A stretch of DNA of 46,574 bases from Actinomadura sp. KC345 (GTDB taxonomy: Bacteria > Actinomycetota > Actinomycetes > Streptosporangiales > Streptosporangiaceae): contig NZ_SMKH01000024.1 of NCBI RefSeq assembly GCF_004348515.1, positions 1-46,574 on the forward strand. Direction: 5' to 3'. Under the pieces are notes generated by a model. That model worked only from the letters and a program-made list of their open reading frames with translations. It searched no databases and had not been told where the DNA came from. The translations under genes were made by a program, and so were the position numbers. This document shows, one piece after another, positions 34,654 to 42,600 of the stretch (positions are counted from its first letter, which is position 1; every line of letters starts with the position of its first letter).

Positions 34654-35851
34654 AGACCTTCCCGCCCTTCATCACGAATCGCACGTCCTCCGTGACGGCG
34701 ATGTCCGCCAGGGGATCGCCGGGGACGGCGATGACATCGGCGAGGAGCCCCTCGGACAGCCGTCCCCGGTCGGTGACCTCGACCAGCTCGGCGGCCCGCA
34801 CGGTGGCCGCCCGCAGCACGTCCGCCGGGGACAGGCCACGCTCGACCAGTGCGACGAGCTCACCGGCGTTGCGGCCGTGCGGGATCGCGGGGGCGTCCGT
34901 GCCGACCGCGATCTTCACCCCCGCCCGGTAGGCGGCCAGCACGGACCGCCGGGCGCGCGGGAACATCACCGCGGCCTTCTCCTGGAGCTCGGGCGCCGCC
35001 TTGGAGACGTCCATCCCGTCGGCCAGGAACGTGGTCGGGACGAGCCAGGTGCCGCGCTCGACCATCAGCTCGATCGTCTCGTCGTCGATGAGGAAGCCGT
35101 GCTCGATGCAGTCGATGCCGGCCTCGACGGCGTTGCGCACGGCCTCCGCGCCGTGCGTGTGCGCCGCGACGCGCAGGCCGCGCCGGTGCGCCTCGTCCAC
35201 GATCGCGCGCAGCTCCTCGTCGGAGTAGTGCTGCGCGCCGGGCTGCCCGGTGTGCGACATGACGCCACCGGACACGCACACCTTGATCAGCTTGGCGCCG
35301 TGCTTGATCTGGTACCGGACGGCCTTGCGCACCTCGTCGACGCCGTTGGCGATGCCCTCCTCGACCGACAGCTCCAGCACCCCGGGCGCGAACGCGGCGA
35401 ACATCGTCGGGTCCAGGTGCCCGCCCGTCGGGGTGATGGCATGGCCGGCCGGGACGATCCGCGGACCGTCGATCCAGCCCGCGTCGATCGCCTTGCCGAG
35501 CGCGACGTCCAGCAGGTAGCCGCCGGTCTTCACGAACAGCCCGAGGTTGCGGACGGTCGTGAAGCCGGCCCGCAGGGTGCGGCGGGCGTTGCCGACCGCC
35601 CGCAGCATCCGCAGTGCCGGATCGTCCTGGACCGGCGAGTACGCCGCCGTCTCGCCGCGCCCGCCCATCAGGAGGTTGACCTCCATGTCCATGAGGCCGG
35701 GCAGAAGGATCGCATCGCCGAGGTCGAGGACCTCGCCCTCGGGCGGGCCGCCGACCCCGGCGATGCGGTCGCCGTCGATTCGCAGGACGCCCGGCCGGAC
35801 GATCTCGCCCGCGTCGACGTCGAGGAGACCGGCCGCTTTCAGCGTGAACAT
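34640..35851 (-). CDS. Amidohydrolase-superfamily protein with altered first metal motif
   Basis: Protein of 403 aa related to imidazolonepropionase/prolidase-like amidohydrolases. The normal HxH at the end of strand 1 is replaced by E57-V-N59 (PGLMDMEVNLLMGG). Other ligand positions are present: a Lys in AKLIKVCVSGG that could be carbamylated, His in RVAAHTHG, His in IDCIEHGF and Asp in VGTDAPA. It may therefore hold one metal or an unusual centre. It starts two bases after the stop of the 107-aa gene, in the Rieske operon. The reaction is unknown; cyclic amide, ester or C-C hydrolysis are all possible. Confidence 0.8.
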   Translation of the reverse strand: MFTLKAAGLLDVDAGEIVRPGVLRIDGDRIAGVGGPPEGEVLDLGDAILLPGLMDMEVNLLMGGRGETAAYSPVQDDPALRMLRAVGNARRTLRAGFTTVRNLGLFVKTGGYLLDVALGKAIDAGWIDGPRIVPAGHAITPTGGHLDPTMFAAFAPGVLELSVEEGIANGVDEVRKAVRYQIKHGAKLIKVCVSGGVMSHTGQPGAQHYSDEELRAIVDEAHRRGLRVAAHTHGAEAVRNAVEAGIDCIEHGFLIDDETIELMVERGTWLVPTTFLADGMDVSKAAPELQEKAAVMFPRARRSVLAAYRAGVKIAVGTDAPAIPHGRNAGELVALVERGLSPADVLRAATVRAAELVEVTDRGRLSEGLLADVIAVPGDPLADIAVTEDVRFVMKGGKVFVER

Positions 35852-35852
35852 G

Positions 35853-36176
35853 TCAGACCACGGGTTCCACGACGATGTCCAGGTAGGCGGCGCCGCTGTC
35901 GGGGACGCGGGCCTGCTTCCACACCTCGACGGGAAACGACGCCATCACCAGGCCCTGCATCAGGTGCATCAGAGTGCGGGCATCGTCGGGCAGGTCGCCC
36001 CAGGGGAACCGGTCGACGTAGGCGATGGCGTCCTCAAGGCGGGGGAACGCCGCGTCGTAGAACGCCTGCATCTCGTCCATCGAGCTGGCGAGGCGCTTGG
36101 CGTACCGCTCGGGCTCGGTGGGCAGGGCCCACGCCGCGTACGGCTCGAGGTCGGAGAACTCAGCGGGCAGCGGCAT
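35853..36176 (-). CDS. Small conserved protein coupled to Rieske oxygenase
   Basis: Protein of 107 aa from ATG 36176, overlapping the Rieske stop by 17 bases. It is rich in Tyr, Trp and Pro, soluble, and has the segment EPERYAKRLASSMDEMQAFYDAAFPR, then GLVMASFPVEVWKQ and DSGAAYLDIVVEP. I know no catalytic motif in it. Similar small proteins follow Rieske oxygenase genes in other actinobacterial clusters as far as I recall, so a subunit or assembly role is plausible but unproven. Confidence 0.65.
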   Translation of the reverse strand: MPLPAEFSDLEPYAAWALPTEPERYAKRLASSMDEMQAFYDAAFPRLEDAIAYVDRFPWGDLPDDARTLMHLMQGLVMASFPVEVWKQARVPDSGAAYLDIVVEPVV

Positions 36177-37428
36177 CGCGGTGCTCCTTGACGTGGTCGC
36201 CGGCGACCTTGTGCAGGTGCCGCAGGAGGATCTCCTGGTCGTTGAGGGGGAATTGGGTGACGGCGCGGCTCTTGAGCATGGTCTGGGTGGCCTCAAGGGT
36301 GTTGGCGTCCTGGAGCGCGTACTCCTTGAACGTCACTGCGGCGAGCTCGTGGCCGAGACGCTCCCGGGCGTTCTTCGGCGGGGCGAAGTAGAGGCTCGTC
36401 TCGAAGATGTGCTCGTCGACGGCGGTCGGCCAGTAGTGGTACGTCAGGTACCAGCCGGGTGCCCAGATCAGCAGCATGAAGTTCGGGAAGAGGACGAACG
36501 AGTCGCTTCCCCATGCCTTGTGCCGGGCGGGGTTGAGGCTCTCGGGGAGGTCGTCGAGGCCGTCTATGCCGGGGCGGTCCCAGGGGCCGAACAGACCGCT
36601 GCGCAGGATGCGCTCGATCGGCTTGACCATCGACGGGTCCTTTGGCGGGGACATGCCGCCCCAGGAAGAGATCACCGAGTGCGGACCCTCCAGCTTGTAG
36701 TGGAGCGCCTCGTAGCCGAAGCTCATCAGCTTGTCGGCCTCTTCCTTCACCGCCTGCTTCTGGTGCAGCACGGGCGCGTGGTAGAATTCCGCGAACGCGT
36801 CGATGAACAGCTTCCAGTTGCTGCCGATCCGGGCCTTGTAGGTGTAGACCTCGGTCATCTCGTGGAAGGGGTAGCCCTCCAGGCCCTTGGCGAGGTCGCC
36901 GAGGTACTCGCCGAGCGGCGCGGCGTCCGGGTCGAGGTTGACGAAGACGAACCCCTCCCAGACCTCGCAGCGCACGGATTTGAGCCCGTACTCGCTCTTG
37001 TCGACGTCGAAGAACTCGTCCTCCTGCTGGATGAACGTCAGCTCGCCGTCAAGTCCGTACCGCCACGCGTGGTACTTGCAGGTGAACTGGCGGCAGGTGC
37101 CCTTGACCTCTTCCTGGGGGAAGTCGTTCCAGACGAGCTTGTTGCCGCGGTGCCGGCACACGTTGTGGAACGCGCGGATCTGCCTGTCCTTGCCGCGGAC
37201 GATGATCAGCGAAGTGTCCGCGACCGCGAGCTCCTTGGTGAAGTAGCTGCCGACCTTCGGCACCGACTCCACGCGGCCGACGTTCAGCCACGTCCGCTTG
37301 AAGATGGCCTCTCTCTCGGCCTCGTAGTGCTCCGGGTCGATGGAGTCGCTGTAGTCGACGGGGGCCGTGCCCAGCTCGGGGTACTGCTCCGTCCAGCTGC
37401 CCACGGCGGGTTTGGGGAAGTGGGGCAA
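36160..37428 (-). CDS. Rieske non-heme iron oxygenase, large subunit
   Basis: Protein of 422 aa starting at TTG 37428, preceded by a GAGAGG element. The [2Fe-2S] Rieske ligands are C91 and H93 (CRHRGNK) and C117 and H120 (CKYHAW). The mononuclear iron His pair is H217-X4-H222 in IDAFAEFYHAPVLH. It is a ring-hydroxylating type alpha subunit with no beta subunit gene nearby, as in KshA and similar single-subunit monooxygenases. Electrons would come from the KshB-like reductase at 18468. It leads a leftward operon with a 107-aa protein, an amidohydrolase and a SnoaL relic, and has a cluster of half-sites in its promoter. Confidence 0.9.
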   Translation of the reverse strand: MPHFPKPAVGSWTEQYPELGTAPVDYSDSIDPEHYEAEREAIFKRTWLNVGRVESVPKVGSYFTKELAVADTSLIIVRGKDRQIRAFHNVCRHRGNKLVWNDFPQEEVKGTCRQFTCKYHAWRYGLDGELTFIQQEDEFFDVDKSEYGLKSVRCEVWEGFVFVNLDPDAAPLGEYLGDLAKGLEGYPFHEMTEVYTYKARIGSNWKLFIDAFAEFYHAPVLHQKQAVKEEADKLMSFGYEALHYKLEGPHSVISSWGGMSPPKDPSMVKPIERILRSGLFGPWDRPGIDGLDDLPESLNPARHKAWGSDSFVLFPNFMLLIWAPGWYLTYHYWPTAVDEHIFETSLYFAPPKNARERLGHELAAVTFKEYALQDANTLEATQTMLKSRAVTQFPLNDQEILLRHLHKVAGDHVKEHRDAAAR

Positions 37429-37463
37429 GGGTCCGACCTCTCGTGGCGTTCATTCTCGATCCC

Positions 37464-37478
37464 GAGAATCATATTCTC
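37464..37478. promoter_or_regulatory. Perfect island operator GAGAAT-cat-ATTCTC with flanking half-sites
   Basis: The perfect dyad is flanked by ATTCTC at 37452-37457 (6 bp away, forming a second inverted pair) and by ATTCTC at 37494-37499. It lies 36 bp upstream of the Rieske TTG. The half-site cluster suggests cooperative binding. Confidence 0.75.
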
Positions 37479-37578
37479 ACTTATGGATCGAAGATTCTCA
37501 TGTCTCATGCCGGTAGTCAATCCGCCGGTGCCGAGGGCCCGGCCCGCCGACCGGATGGATGGTTGATTCTCTGGAAGT

Positions 37579-37593
37579 GAGAAGGTAATTTTC
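37579..37593. promoter_or_regulatory. Degenerate island operator GAGAAG-gta-ATTTTC
   Basis: There is one change in each arm. It lies 26 bp before the ATG of the small Cys protein (37619), with an extra ATTCTC half-site at 37566-37571, so the divergent pair has separate sites for each side. Confidence 0.5.
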
Positions 37594-37618
37594 GCGGCAA
37601 GTGGAAGGAAGGTCCGTC

Positions 37619-37957
37619 ATGACGTCATCAGAGTCGGCGCTGCGCCCCGGTGAGCAGCTCGCCAGCTCCGTGTGCGCGACGAGGGTCGTGGTCGTCCGGG
37701 CGCCCGCGCGGGGCCGTCCGGCGATCGCCTGCGGGGGCGGCCCGATGGTCCCTGCCGCCGGAAAGCTCGCAGCGCCGTCCGGAGGACCCGCGGGAGCGTC
37801 CGCCGACGCCGCGAACGCCACGCTCGTCGGCAAGCGCTACGTGGACGAGGCCGGGACCGTCGAACTGTTGTGCGTGGCCCCCGGGACGGGCGAGCTCACC
37901 TGCGACGGCGCGCCCATGAGCATCAAGGCGGCCAAGCCGCTGCCCGCATCCGACTGA
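37619..37957 (+). CDS. Small four-cysteine protein of unknown function
   Basis: Protein of 112 aa from ATG 37619 with an AGGAAGG site. It has Cys at positions 19, 38, 85 and 95. Conserved-looking blocks are QLASSVCATRVVVVRAP, IACGGGPM, LVGKRYVDEAGTVELLC and AKPLPASD. The middle (residues 43-66) is low-complexity Ala/Gly/Pro. The four Cys could bind a metal or form disulfides. It is divergent from the Rieske oxygenase under a nearby dyad, so it likely has a role linked to the oxygenation branch, but no function can be assigned. Confidence 0.7.
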   Translation: MTSSESALRPGEQLASSVCATRVVVVRAPARGRPAIACGGGPMVPAAGKLAAPSGGPAGASADAANATLVGKRYVDEAGTVELLCVAPGTGELTCDGAPMSIKAAKPLPASD

Positions 37958-37966
37958 GGGAACGCC

Positions 37967-38035
37967 ATGGACTCCGAGGATGGGACGCCGAGGGCCGTCC
38001 GGCTTCGGGCGCACGCGGCCCGGGAGTCGCGGTGA
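37967..38035 (+). CDS. Short 22-codon frame coupled to a broken hydratase
   Basis: ATG 37967 follows the small Cys gene by nine bases and reads MDSEDGTPRAVRLRAHAARESR before a TGA that overlaps the GTG (38032) of the broken hydratase. It is probably a stub of a deleted gene in the same operon. No domain is recognised. Confidence 0.3.
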   Translation: MDSEDGTPRAVRLRAHAARESR

Positions 38036-38730
38036 GCGACCTCGTGCCGATCGAGCGGCACGGCCACGTCCGGGTGCTGACGCTCAACCGGCCCGGCGCG
38101 CGACGCCCTCGACCCGGCCGCGATGGAGCGGTTGCCTCCACCTCGGTCGTCGCGGCGCCGAACGGCCCCGCACTGAGGGCGGGTTCGAGCTGGTGCCGCC
38201 TGCGAGCTGATCACCGCGAACGAGGGCGCCCGGCTCGGGATGACCGAGAGCGGGGACTGTTCGCCGGTGGCGGTGGGACGCCGCCCCAGGCCGTCGCCCT
38301 GTAGATGGGCCTCACCGGCGACCCGGTCACGGCGGAGGAGTCCCGCGAGTACGGGCTGGAGTTCGGCCGGATCAACATCGTGGCGCGGGCGGTCGGCGTA
38401 GCACAGGCCGCCTACGACGCGGCGGTCGGCTACTCGCGGCAGCGGGAGGCGTTCGGTCGGCCGATCTCGGACTTCCAGGCCATCCAGTTGAACCTCGCCG
38501 AGGCGACCGAGATCCAGGCCGCCCGGCTCCTGACGTACCAGGCCGCCGGCCAAGTCCGAGGCCACCGACGGCCGGGTCGCCATGGAGGCGGGGCCGGGGC
38601 GCCTCGGCTGGTGACCCGTCCCGGTGATGCCCACTCCCGGCCGGGGTGCCGGCGGCGGCGTCTGGAACCCCAGCGGGCCGCCGGGGGCTCGCGCGTGGCC
38701 GGCCGCCCGTCTGCCGGCGAGTATGCGTGA
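38032..38730 (+). pseudogene. Fused relics of an enoyl-CoA hydratase and an acyl-CoA dehydrogenase
   Basis: GTG 38032 opens a crotonase N-terminus (VRVLTLNRPGA). After a frameshift the adjacent frame reads ALDPAAMERL. Further pieces appear in different frames: GGFELV, then ACELITANEGARLGMTE, then RGLFAGGGGT. After a TAG (38302-38304) comes MGLTGDPVTAEESREYGLEF, the hydratase C-terminal region. This is joined without break to GRINIVARAVGVAQAAYDAAV, then SRQREAFGRPISDFQAIQLN, an acyl-CoA dehydrogenase C-terminal segment, itself frameshifted after about 38545. Two genes of a beta-oxidation pair were thus collapsed by deletion. Confidence 0.75.
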
Positions 38731-38733
38731 CCC

Positions 38734-38763
38734 TTGTCACAGCGGATCCAACCGACCTAATGT
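38734..38763 (+). promoter_or_regulatory. Likely sigma70-type promoter of a TetR gene
   Basis: TTGTCA (38734-38739) and TAATGT (38758-38763) are spaced by 18 bp, about 30 bp upstream of the chosen TTG start. This is a reasonable vegetative -35/-10 pair. Confidence 0.45.
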
Positions 38764-38793
38764 GTGTTCAGTAGGTTTCGGGAAGGAGTCCGG

Positions 38794-39402
38794 TTGACCG
38801 ATCAACGGCCGTACGCCGCGCTCCTGGCGAAGGGAGAGAACCGCCGGCAGCGGATCCTGACCGCCGCCCAGCGACTGCTGAAGCGGCACGGATGGCGCGG
38901 AATCACGCTCGGGCGGATCGCCCGTGAGGCCGGGGTGAGCCCGGCCGGCCTGTTGCATCACTTCGAGTCCAAGGAGCAGCTGCTCCACGCGGCCATCGAC
39001 GCCCGGGACGCCTACGACGAGGCCCACGCCGACATGGACGCCGACCTCATCACGCAACTCTTGCAGGTCGCAGAGCGGTACCACCGGGCGCCGGATCTGG
39101 TCGGCATGTTCGCCGTCCTGCTCATGGAGAACCTCGCCACCGACGATCCGCTGCACGACCGCTTCTTCGACCGCTATCGGGCCTCCGTGCGCACCGTCGC
39201 CGAAGGCATCCGGCGCGGTCAGCGCTCCGGGAGATACCGCACCGACCTGGATCCGGACGTGAAGGCGGTCGAGATCATCGCCTTCCTCAACGGGATAGAG
39301 ACATCATGGCTGCTCGACCCTTCGATTCCGCTGACCGAGGTCTTCAAGGAGTACACCGGGTCGTTGGCCCGGCAGCTCGCACCCGGCGCCGATCCTCGCT
39401 GA
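38794..39402 (+). CDS. TetR-family regulator
   Basis: The start is set at TTG 38794 because GGAAGGAG lies seven bases upstream and the product begins MTDQRPYAALLAKGENRRQ. Protein of 202 aa. The helix-turn-helix ends in TLGRIAREAGVSPAGLLHHFESKEQLLHA. The C-terminal domain matches the general TetR ligand fold (RFFDRYRASVRTVAEGIRRG). It is not close to the paralogous pair at 2647 and 33593. No GAGAAT dyad is near it, so it probably reports a different signal or controls the 39417 gene just downstream. Confidence 0.82.
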   Translation: MTDQRPYAALLAKGENRRQRILTAAQRLLKRHGWRGITLGRIAREAGVSPAGLLHHFESKEQLLHAAIDARDAYDEAHADMDADLITQLLQVAERYHRAPDLVGMFAVLLMENLATDDPLHDRFFDRYRASVRTVAEGIRRGQRSGRYRTDLDPDVKAVEIIAFLNGIETSWLLDPSIPLTEVFKEYTGSLARQLAPGADPR

Positions 39403-39416
39403 GGCACCACCTGGTC

Positions 39417-39974
39417 GTGGTGGCCCCGAGCATGGTGGGCGGTGTCCGGTTCGCGGGCGGCTGGGTGTTCGATCGCGTGGCCGCCGGGTGGGACGTCACC
39501 GTCCTCACCGCGGACGGCACCGATTCCCGGGCGCTGCGCATCCTGGGCGTCCGCGGCATCGATCTGGACAAGGCGCTCAACTCGCGGATCCGCGGCCCCC
39601 GCCCGCTTGCCCTCGCGCTGGACGCCGCGCTGTTCGAGTCCGACGAGCTGGTCCGGCGCAAGCTGTTCGAGGTGCTCGACGGCGACATGCACATCCGCCT
39701 GTGGGGCGGACGGCGTGCCGGGGAGGTCGACCCGGCTCTCGACGAGGTTCCTGGTCGCTTGCAGCACCGGCTGAGCAGCGCGGCGCGCGCGTTCAAGACG
39801 CACGCCCTCGCGGCCGCGTCCGCCGCCCGGGTGCCCGCGCAATGCGTCGCCCCGGACCGCGTCACCGGCGACTGCACGTCCGGTGCCCCCGTACCGGGCG
39901 ACCCCGCGACCCGAGCCACCGAGGTCTTCTGGTCGGCCGAGATCCTCCGCTCGACCGGCGCCGGCATCACCTGA
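39417..39974 (+). CDS. Conserved hypothetical protein, GGWVFDR type
   Basis: The start is uncertain (GTG 39417, GTG 39420 or ATG 39432); no clear ribosome site is seen, and coupling to the TetR stop at 39402 is likely. Protein of about 185 aa with GGWVFDRVAAGWDVTVLTAD, SRALRILGVRGIDLDKAL, then ALDAALFESDELVRRKLF and MHIRLWGG. I recognise this as a type of small actinobacterial protein of unknown function but cannot name a domain. The last 60 residues are less ordered and Ala/Pro-rich. Confidence 0.55.
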   Translation: MVAPSMVGGVRFAGGWVFDRVAAGWDVTVLTADGTDSRALRILGVRGIDLDKALNSRIRGPRPLALALDAALFESDELVRRKLFEVLDGDMHIRLWGGRRAGEVDPALDEVPGRLQHRLSSAARAFKTHALAAASAARVPAQCVAPDRVTGDCTSGAPVPGDPATRATEVFWSAEILRSTGAGIT

Positions 39975-40138
39975 CCGGGCCGACCCGAAGGACCGGGCGC
40001 GTCCATTCGTGCGGGCGCGCGCTTCCGCATGCCCGCCGGCCGCCCGCGCGTCGGATGCTGAGCTCGGTTGGCGTAGACTGAGCCGCGGTTCAATCGGCTG
40101 ATGGCTGGTTTGAGCGTGTGGCGGGCAAGGAGGGTGCG

Positions 40139-40822
40139 GTGACGGAGAGGGAAGCGGCCGGCGTCACGGGCCAGGCGCGGCCGGACGGGGAGGCCGCGGC
40201 GCCTGAGCGGCTCAGCCCGCGCGAGGTGCGCCGCCGGCAGCGTATCGAGCTCGGCCGCGAGCAGATGCTCGAGACGGCCGAGGAGCTGTTCGCCGAGCGA
40301 GGGTACTACGAGACCAACTTGAAGGACGTCGCGCAACGGTGCGAGTTCTCGGTCGGCTCGATCTACTCGTTCTTCGACAGCAAGGAGGCCCTGTACCTCG
40401 CGGTCCTGATGCGGCGAGGACCCGGGCGGCTGGCCGAGATGAAGCGGCTCGCGGCCGGCGGGGGCCCGGCGGGCGAACGGTTCCTCGCGCTGGTGACGGC
40501 GGAGCTCGAGCACCGCCGCAAGTACCCCGCCTGGGCGCTGCTGCACGCCCGGATGACCAAGGTCGGTGGCCGGACCGTCGCCGACGTCCCGCAGGACTAC
40601 AAGGATCTCCACCGTGAGACGGTTCGGATCCTGGCGGGCGTCATCGCCGACGGGCACGCCGACGACACGATTCGTCGCGGGGAGCCGCACGCCCTCGCGC
40701 GCATGTGCTGCGCCCTCCTGGACAGCTTCACCCTGATGGACCCCATGGTCAGCGACGAGCCGGGGGGTATCGGTGCCGAGGAGTTCCGGATGTTCGTCCG
40801 GGAGACCTTCACCATCACCTGA
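40139..40822 (+). CDS. TetR-family regulator
   Basis: The start is GTG 40139, four bases after AAGGAGGG (40127-40134). Protein of 227 aa with a polar N-terminal extension of about 35 residues, then a helix-turn-helix: LETAEELFAERGYYETNLKDVAQRCEFSVGSIYSFFDSKEALY. The C-terminal half has paired Cys (MCCALLDS) in the ligand domain. A short inverted pair AGCCG/CGGCT (40081-40085 and 40095-40099) lies upstream and could be its own operator. Its targets are unknown; it is not similar to the paralogous pair. Confidence 0.83.
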   Translation: MTEREAAGVTGQARPDGEAAAPERLSPREVRRRQRIELGREQMLETAEELFAERGYYETNLKDVAQRCEFSVGSIYSFFDSKEALYLAVLMRRGPGRLAEMKRLAAGGGPAGERFLALVTAELEHRRKYPAWALLHARMTKVGGRTVADVPQDYKDLHRETVRILAGVIADGHADDTIRRGEPHALARMCCALLDSFTLMDPMVSDEPGGIGAEEFRMFVRETFTIT

Positions 40823-41307
40823 GCTGCGACCCCGGGACGCGCGCGGGGCGTACGCCGGTCAGGGTGTTGCCGGTCAGCCCGGCCACACCTCCCCGGACGT
40901 GCGGCTGACCGGACGGATCGAAGTGCGGATGCACGGCCCCTGAGTGGGGCGACCGTCGAGTTGCCCGTGTTCACCGTACGGAGCGGCTCCTGCCCGGACG
41001 CGGTGTCTCGCCCTCCGGAGATCACCGTGGGACTGATCCCGGGAGTAGGCGGAACGGCCACCCCATCGACACCCTGAAAGGGTTGCTCTGGATAATTGAG
41101 AACGGTAATCTCAACTTCGAGAATGGCGATGTCGCCTGGCGGTGAAGCGGTACCTGACCGGCCTGGCGTGGGGGTGGGTGCTCTTGGTGGACCTGGCCTT
41201 CCCGCCCGGCCGGGCGGCACCGCGTGAGGAGAGCTCTTCACGACGCCCTTCCCAATGCCCGAAGGCCGTCACCCGGCCTTTCGTCCTTTCGAACAGGAGC
41301 GGACCTG
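40823..41307 (+). promoter_or_regulatory. P450 upstream region with a hydratase scrap and hairpins
   Basis: The 485-bp space holds no intact gene. At about 41017-41076 one frame reads PPEITVGLIPGVGGT, the crotonase PEI...PGAGG segment, so a hydratase fragment remains. Two hairpins follow the operator: CCGCCCGGCCGGGCGG (41202-41217), and AAGGCCG/CGGCCTT (41262-41268 and 41274-41280). The second lies 28 bp before the P450 start and could affect its leader mRNA. Confidence 0.45.
41098..41112. promoter_or_regulatory. Island operator GAGAAC-ggt-AATCTC, tandem with a second half
   Basis: The outer symmetry extends to TTGAGA/TCTCAA (41096-41114). Six bases on, another GAGAAT (41119-41124) starts a weaker copy (GAGAAT-ggc-GATGTC), so two copies lie 21 bp apart, two helical turns. 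It controls the P450-ferredoxin unit. Confidence 0.6.
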
Positions 41308-42600
41308 ATGGCGGACGACTTCGACAAGATCGACTTCTTCCGGGGCGACGAACTCACCGCCGACCCCTATCCCTATTTCGACGCGTTGCGCGCCAAGTGT
41401 CCGGTGACCCGGGAGCCCAACCACGGGGTGATGATGGTCACCGGGTACGACGAGGCCATGGAGGTGCTCTCCGACTCGCGGACCTTCTCGTCGTGCCTGT
41501 CGGTGACTGGGCCGTTCCCCGGGTTTCCCGTCGCCTTGGAGGGCGATGACCTGACCGACCTGATTGAAGAGCACCGCGACAAGCTCCCGATGAGCGACCA
41601 GCTGCCCACGCTGGACCCGCCGGTGCACACCGCCCACCGCAGCCTGCTGATGAAGCTGATCACCCCGAAGCGGCTCAAGGAGAACGAGGAGTCCATGGGG
41701 CGGCTGGCCGACGGCCTGCTCGACACCTTCCTCTCCGGTACCGAGGGCGAGTTCATCCGCGGGTTCGCCGGGCCCTTCACCCTCCTCGTCATCGCCGACC
41801 TCCTGGGCGTCCCCGAGCAGGACCTGCAGGAGTTCATGGAGAAGTTCAACCTGGAGGAGTCCACCGGCACGATCGGCAGCGTCGACGAGGACAACCTCAA
41901 GCACACCCCGCTGGAGTTCCTGTACGGCCGTTTCGCCGAGTACATCGTCGACCGCCGCCGCGAGCCGCGCGACGACGTGCTCACCGGCCTGGCCACCGCG
42001 ACGTTCCCCGACGGATCGATGCCGGAGGTCATGGACTCGGTGCGGGTGGCGTCCAACCTCTTCGCGGCCGGCCAGGAGACGACCGTCCGCCTCCTCGGCT
42101 CCGCGCTGAAGGTGATCGCCGAGCGCCCCGATATCCAGGCATGGCTGCGTGAGGACCCCGGCCGCATCCAGAACTTCATCGAGGAGACGCTGCGGCACGA
42201 GAGCCCGATCAAAGGCGACTTCCGGTTGTCTCGCGTCCCCGCCACGATCGGCGGGGTCGACATCCCCGCCGGCACCACGATGATGGTGGTGAACGGGGGA
42301 GTGAACCGCGACCCCCGCAAGTTCGAGGATCCAGAGCGATTCGACCCCGCCCGTCCCAACGCACGCCATCACATGGCGTTCGGGCGCGGCATCCACACCT
42401 GCCCCGGAGCGCCGCTGGCCCGGGCCGAGGCCCGCACGTGCATCGAACGGATTTTGGACCGAACCTCCGACATCCGGGTCTCCGACCGCAGGCACGGTCC
42501 CGCCGAAGACCGCAGGTATAAGTACATCCCGACCTATATCCTTCGCGGCCTGACCAGCCTGCACCTGGAGCTCACCGCGAAGGAGGGTACGTCCGGATGA
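41308..42600 (+). CDS. Cytochrome P450
   Basis: Protein of 430 aa from ATG 41308. The I-helix motif is AGQETT, the K-helix ExxR is EETLR, and the heme loop FGRGIHTCPGAPLAR has the thiolate ligand Cys365. Length and motifs match soluble bacterial class I P450s, which take electrons from a small ferredoxin. The ferredoxin gene follows with an ATGA overlap. Similarity to steroid/terpenoid/fatty-acid hydroxylases is general only; the substrate is likely the pathway substrate or an intermediate because the promoter carries the island dyad. Confidence 0.92.
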   Translation: MADDFDKIDFFRGDELTADPYPYFDALRAKCPVTREPNHGVMMVTGYDEAMEVLSDSRTFSSCLSVTGPFPGFPVALEGDDLTDLIEEHRDKLPMSDQLPTLDPPVHTAHRSLLMKLITPKRLKENEESMGRLADGLLDTFLSGTEGEFIRGFAGPFTLLVIADLLGVPEQDLQEFMEKFNLEESTGTIGSVDEDNLKHTPLEFLYGRFAEYIVDRRREPRDDVLTGLATATFPDGSMPEVMDSVRVASNLFAAGQETTVRLLGSALKVIAERPDIQAWLREDPGRIQNFIEETLRHESPIKGDFRLSRVPATIGGVDIPAGTTMMVVNGGVNRDPRKFEDPERFDPARPNARHHMAFGRGIHTCPGAPLARAEARTCIERILDRTSDIRVSDRRHGPAEDRRYKYIPTYILRGLTSLHLELTAKEGTSG

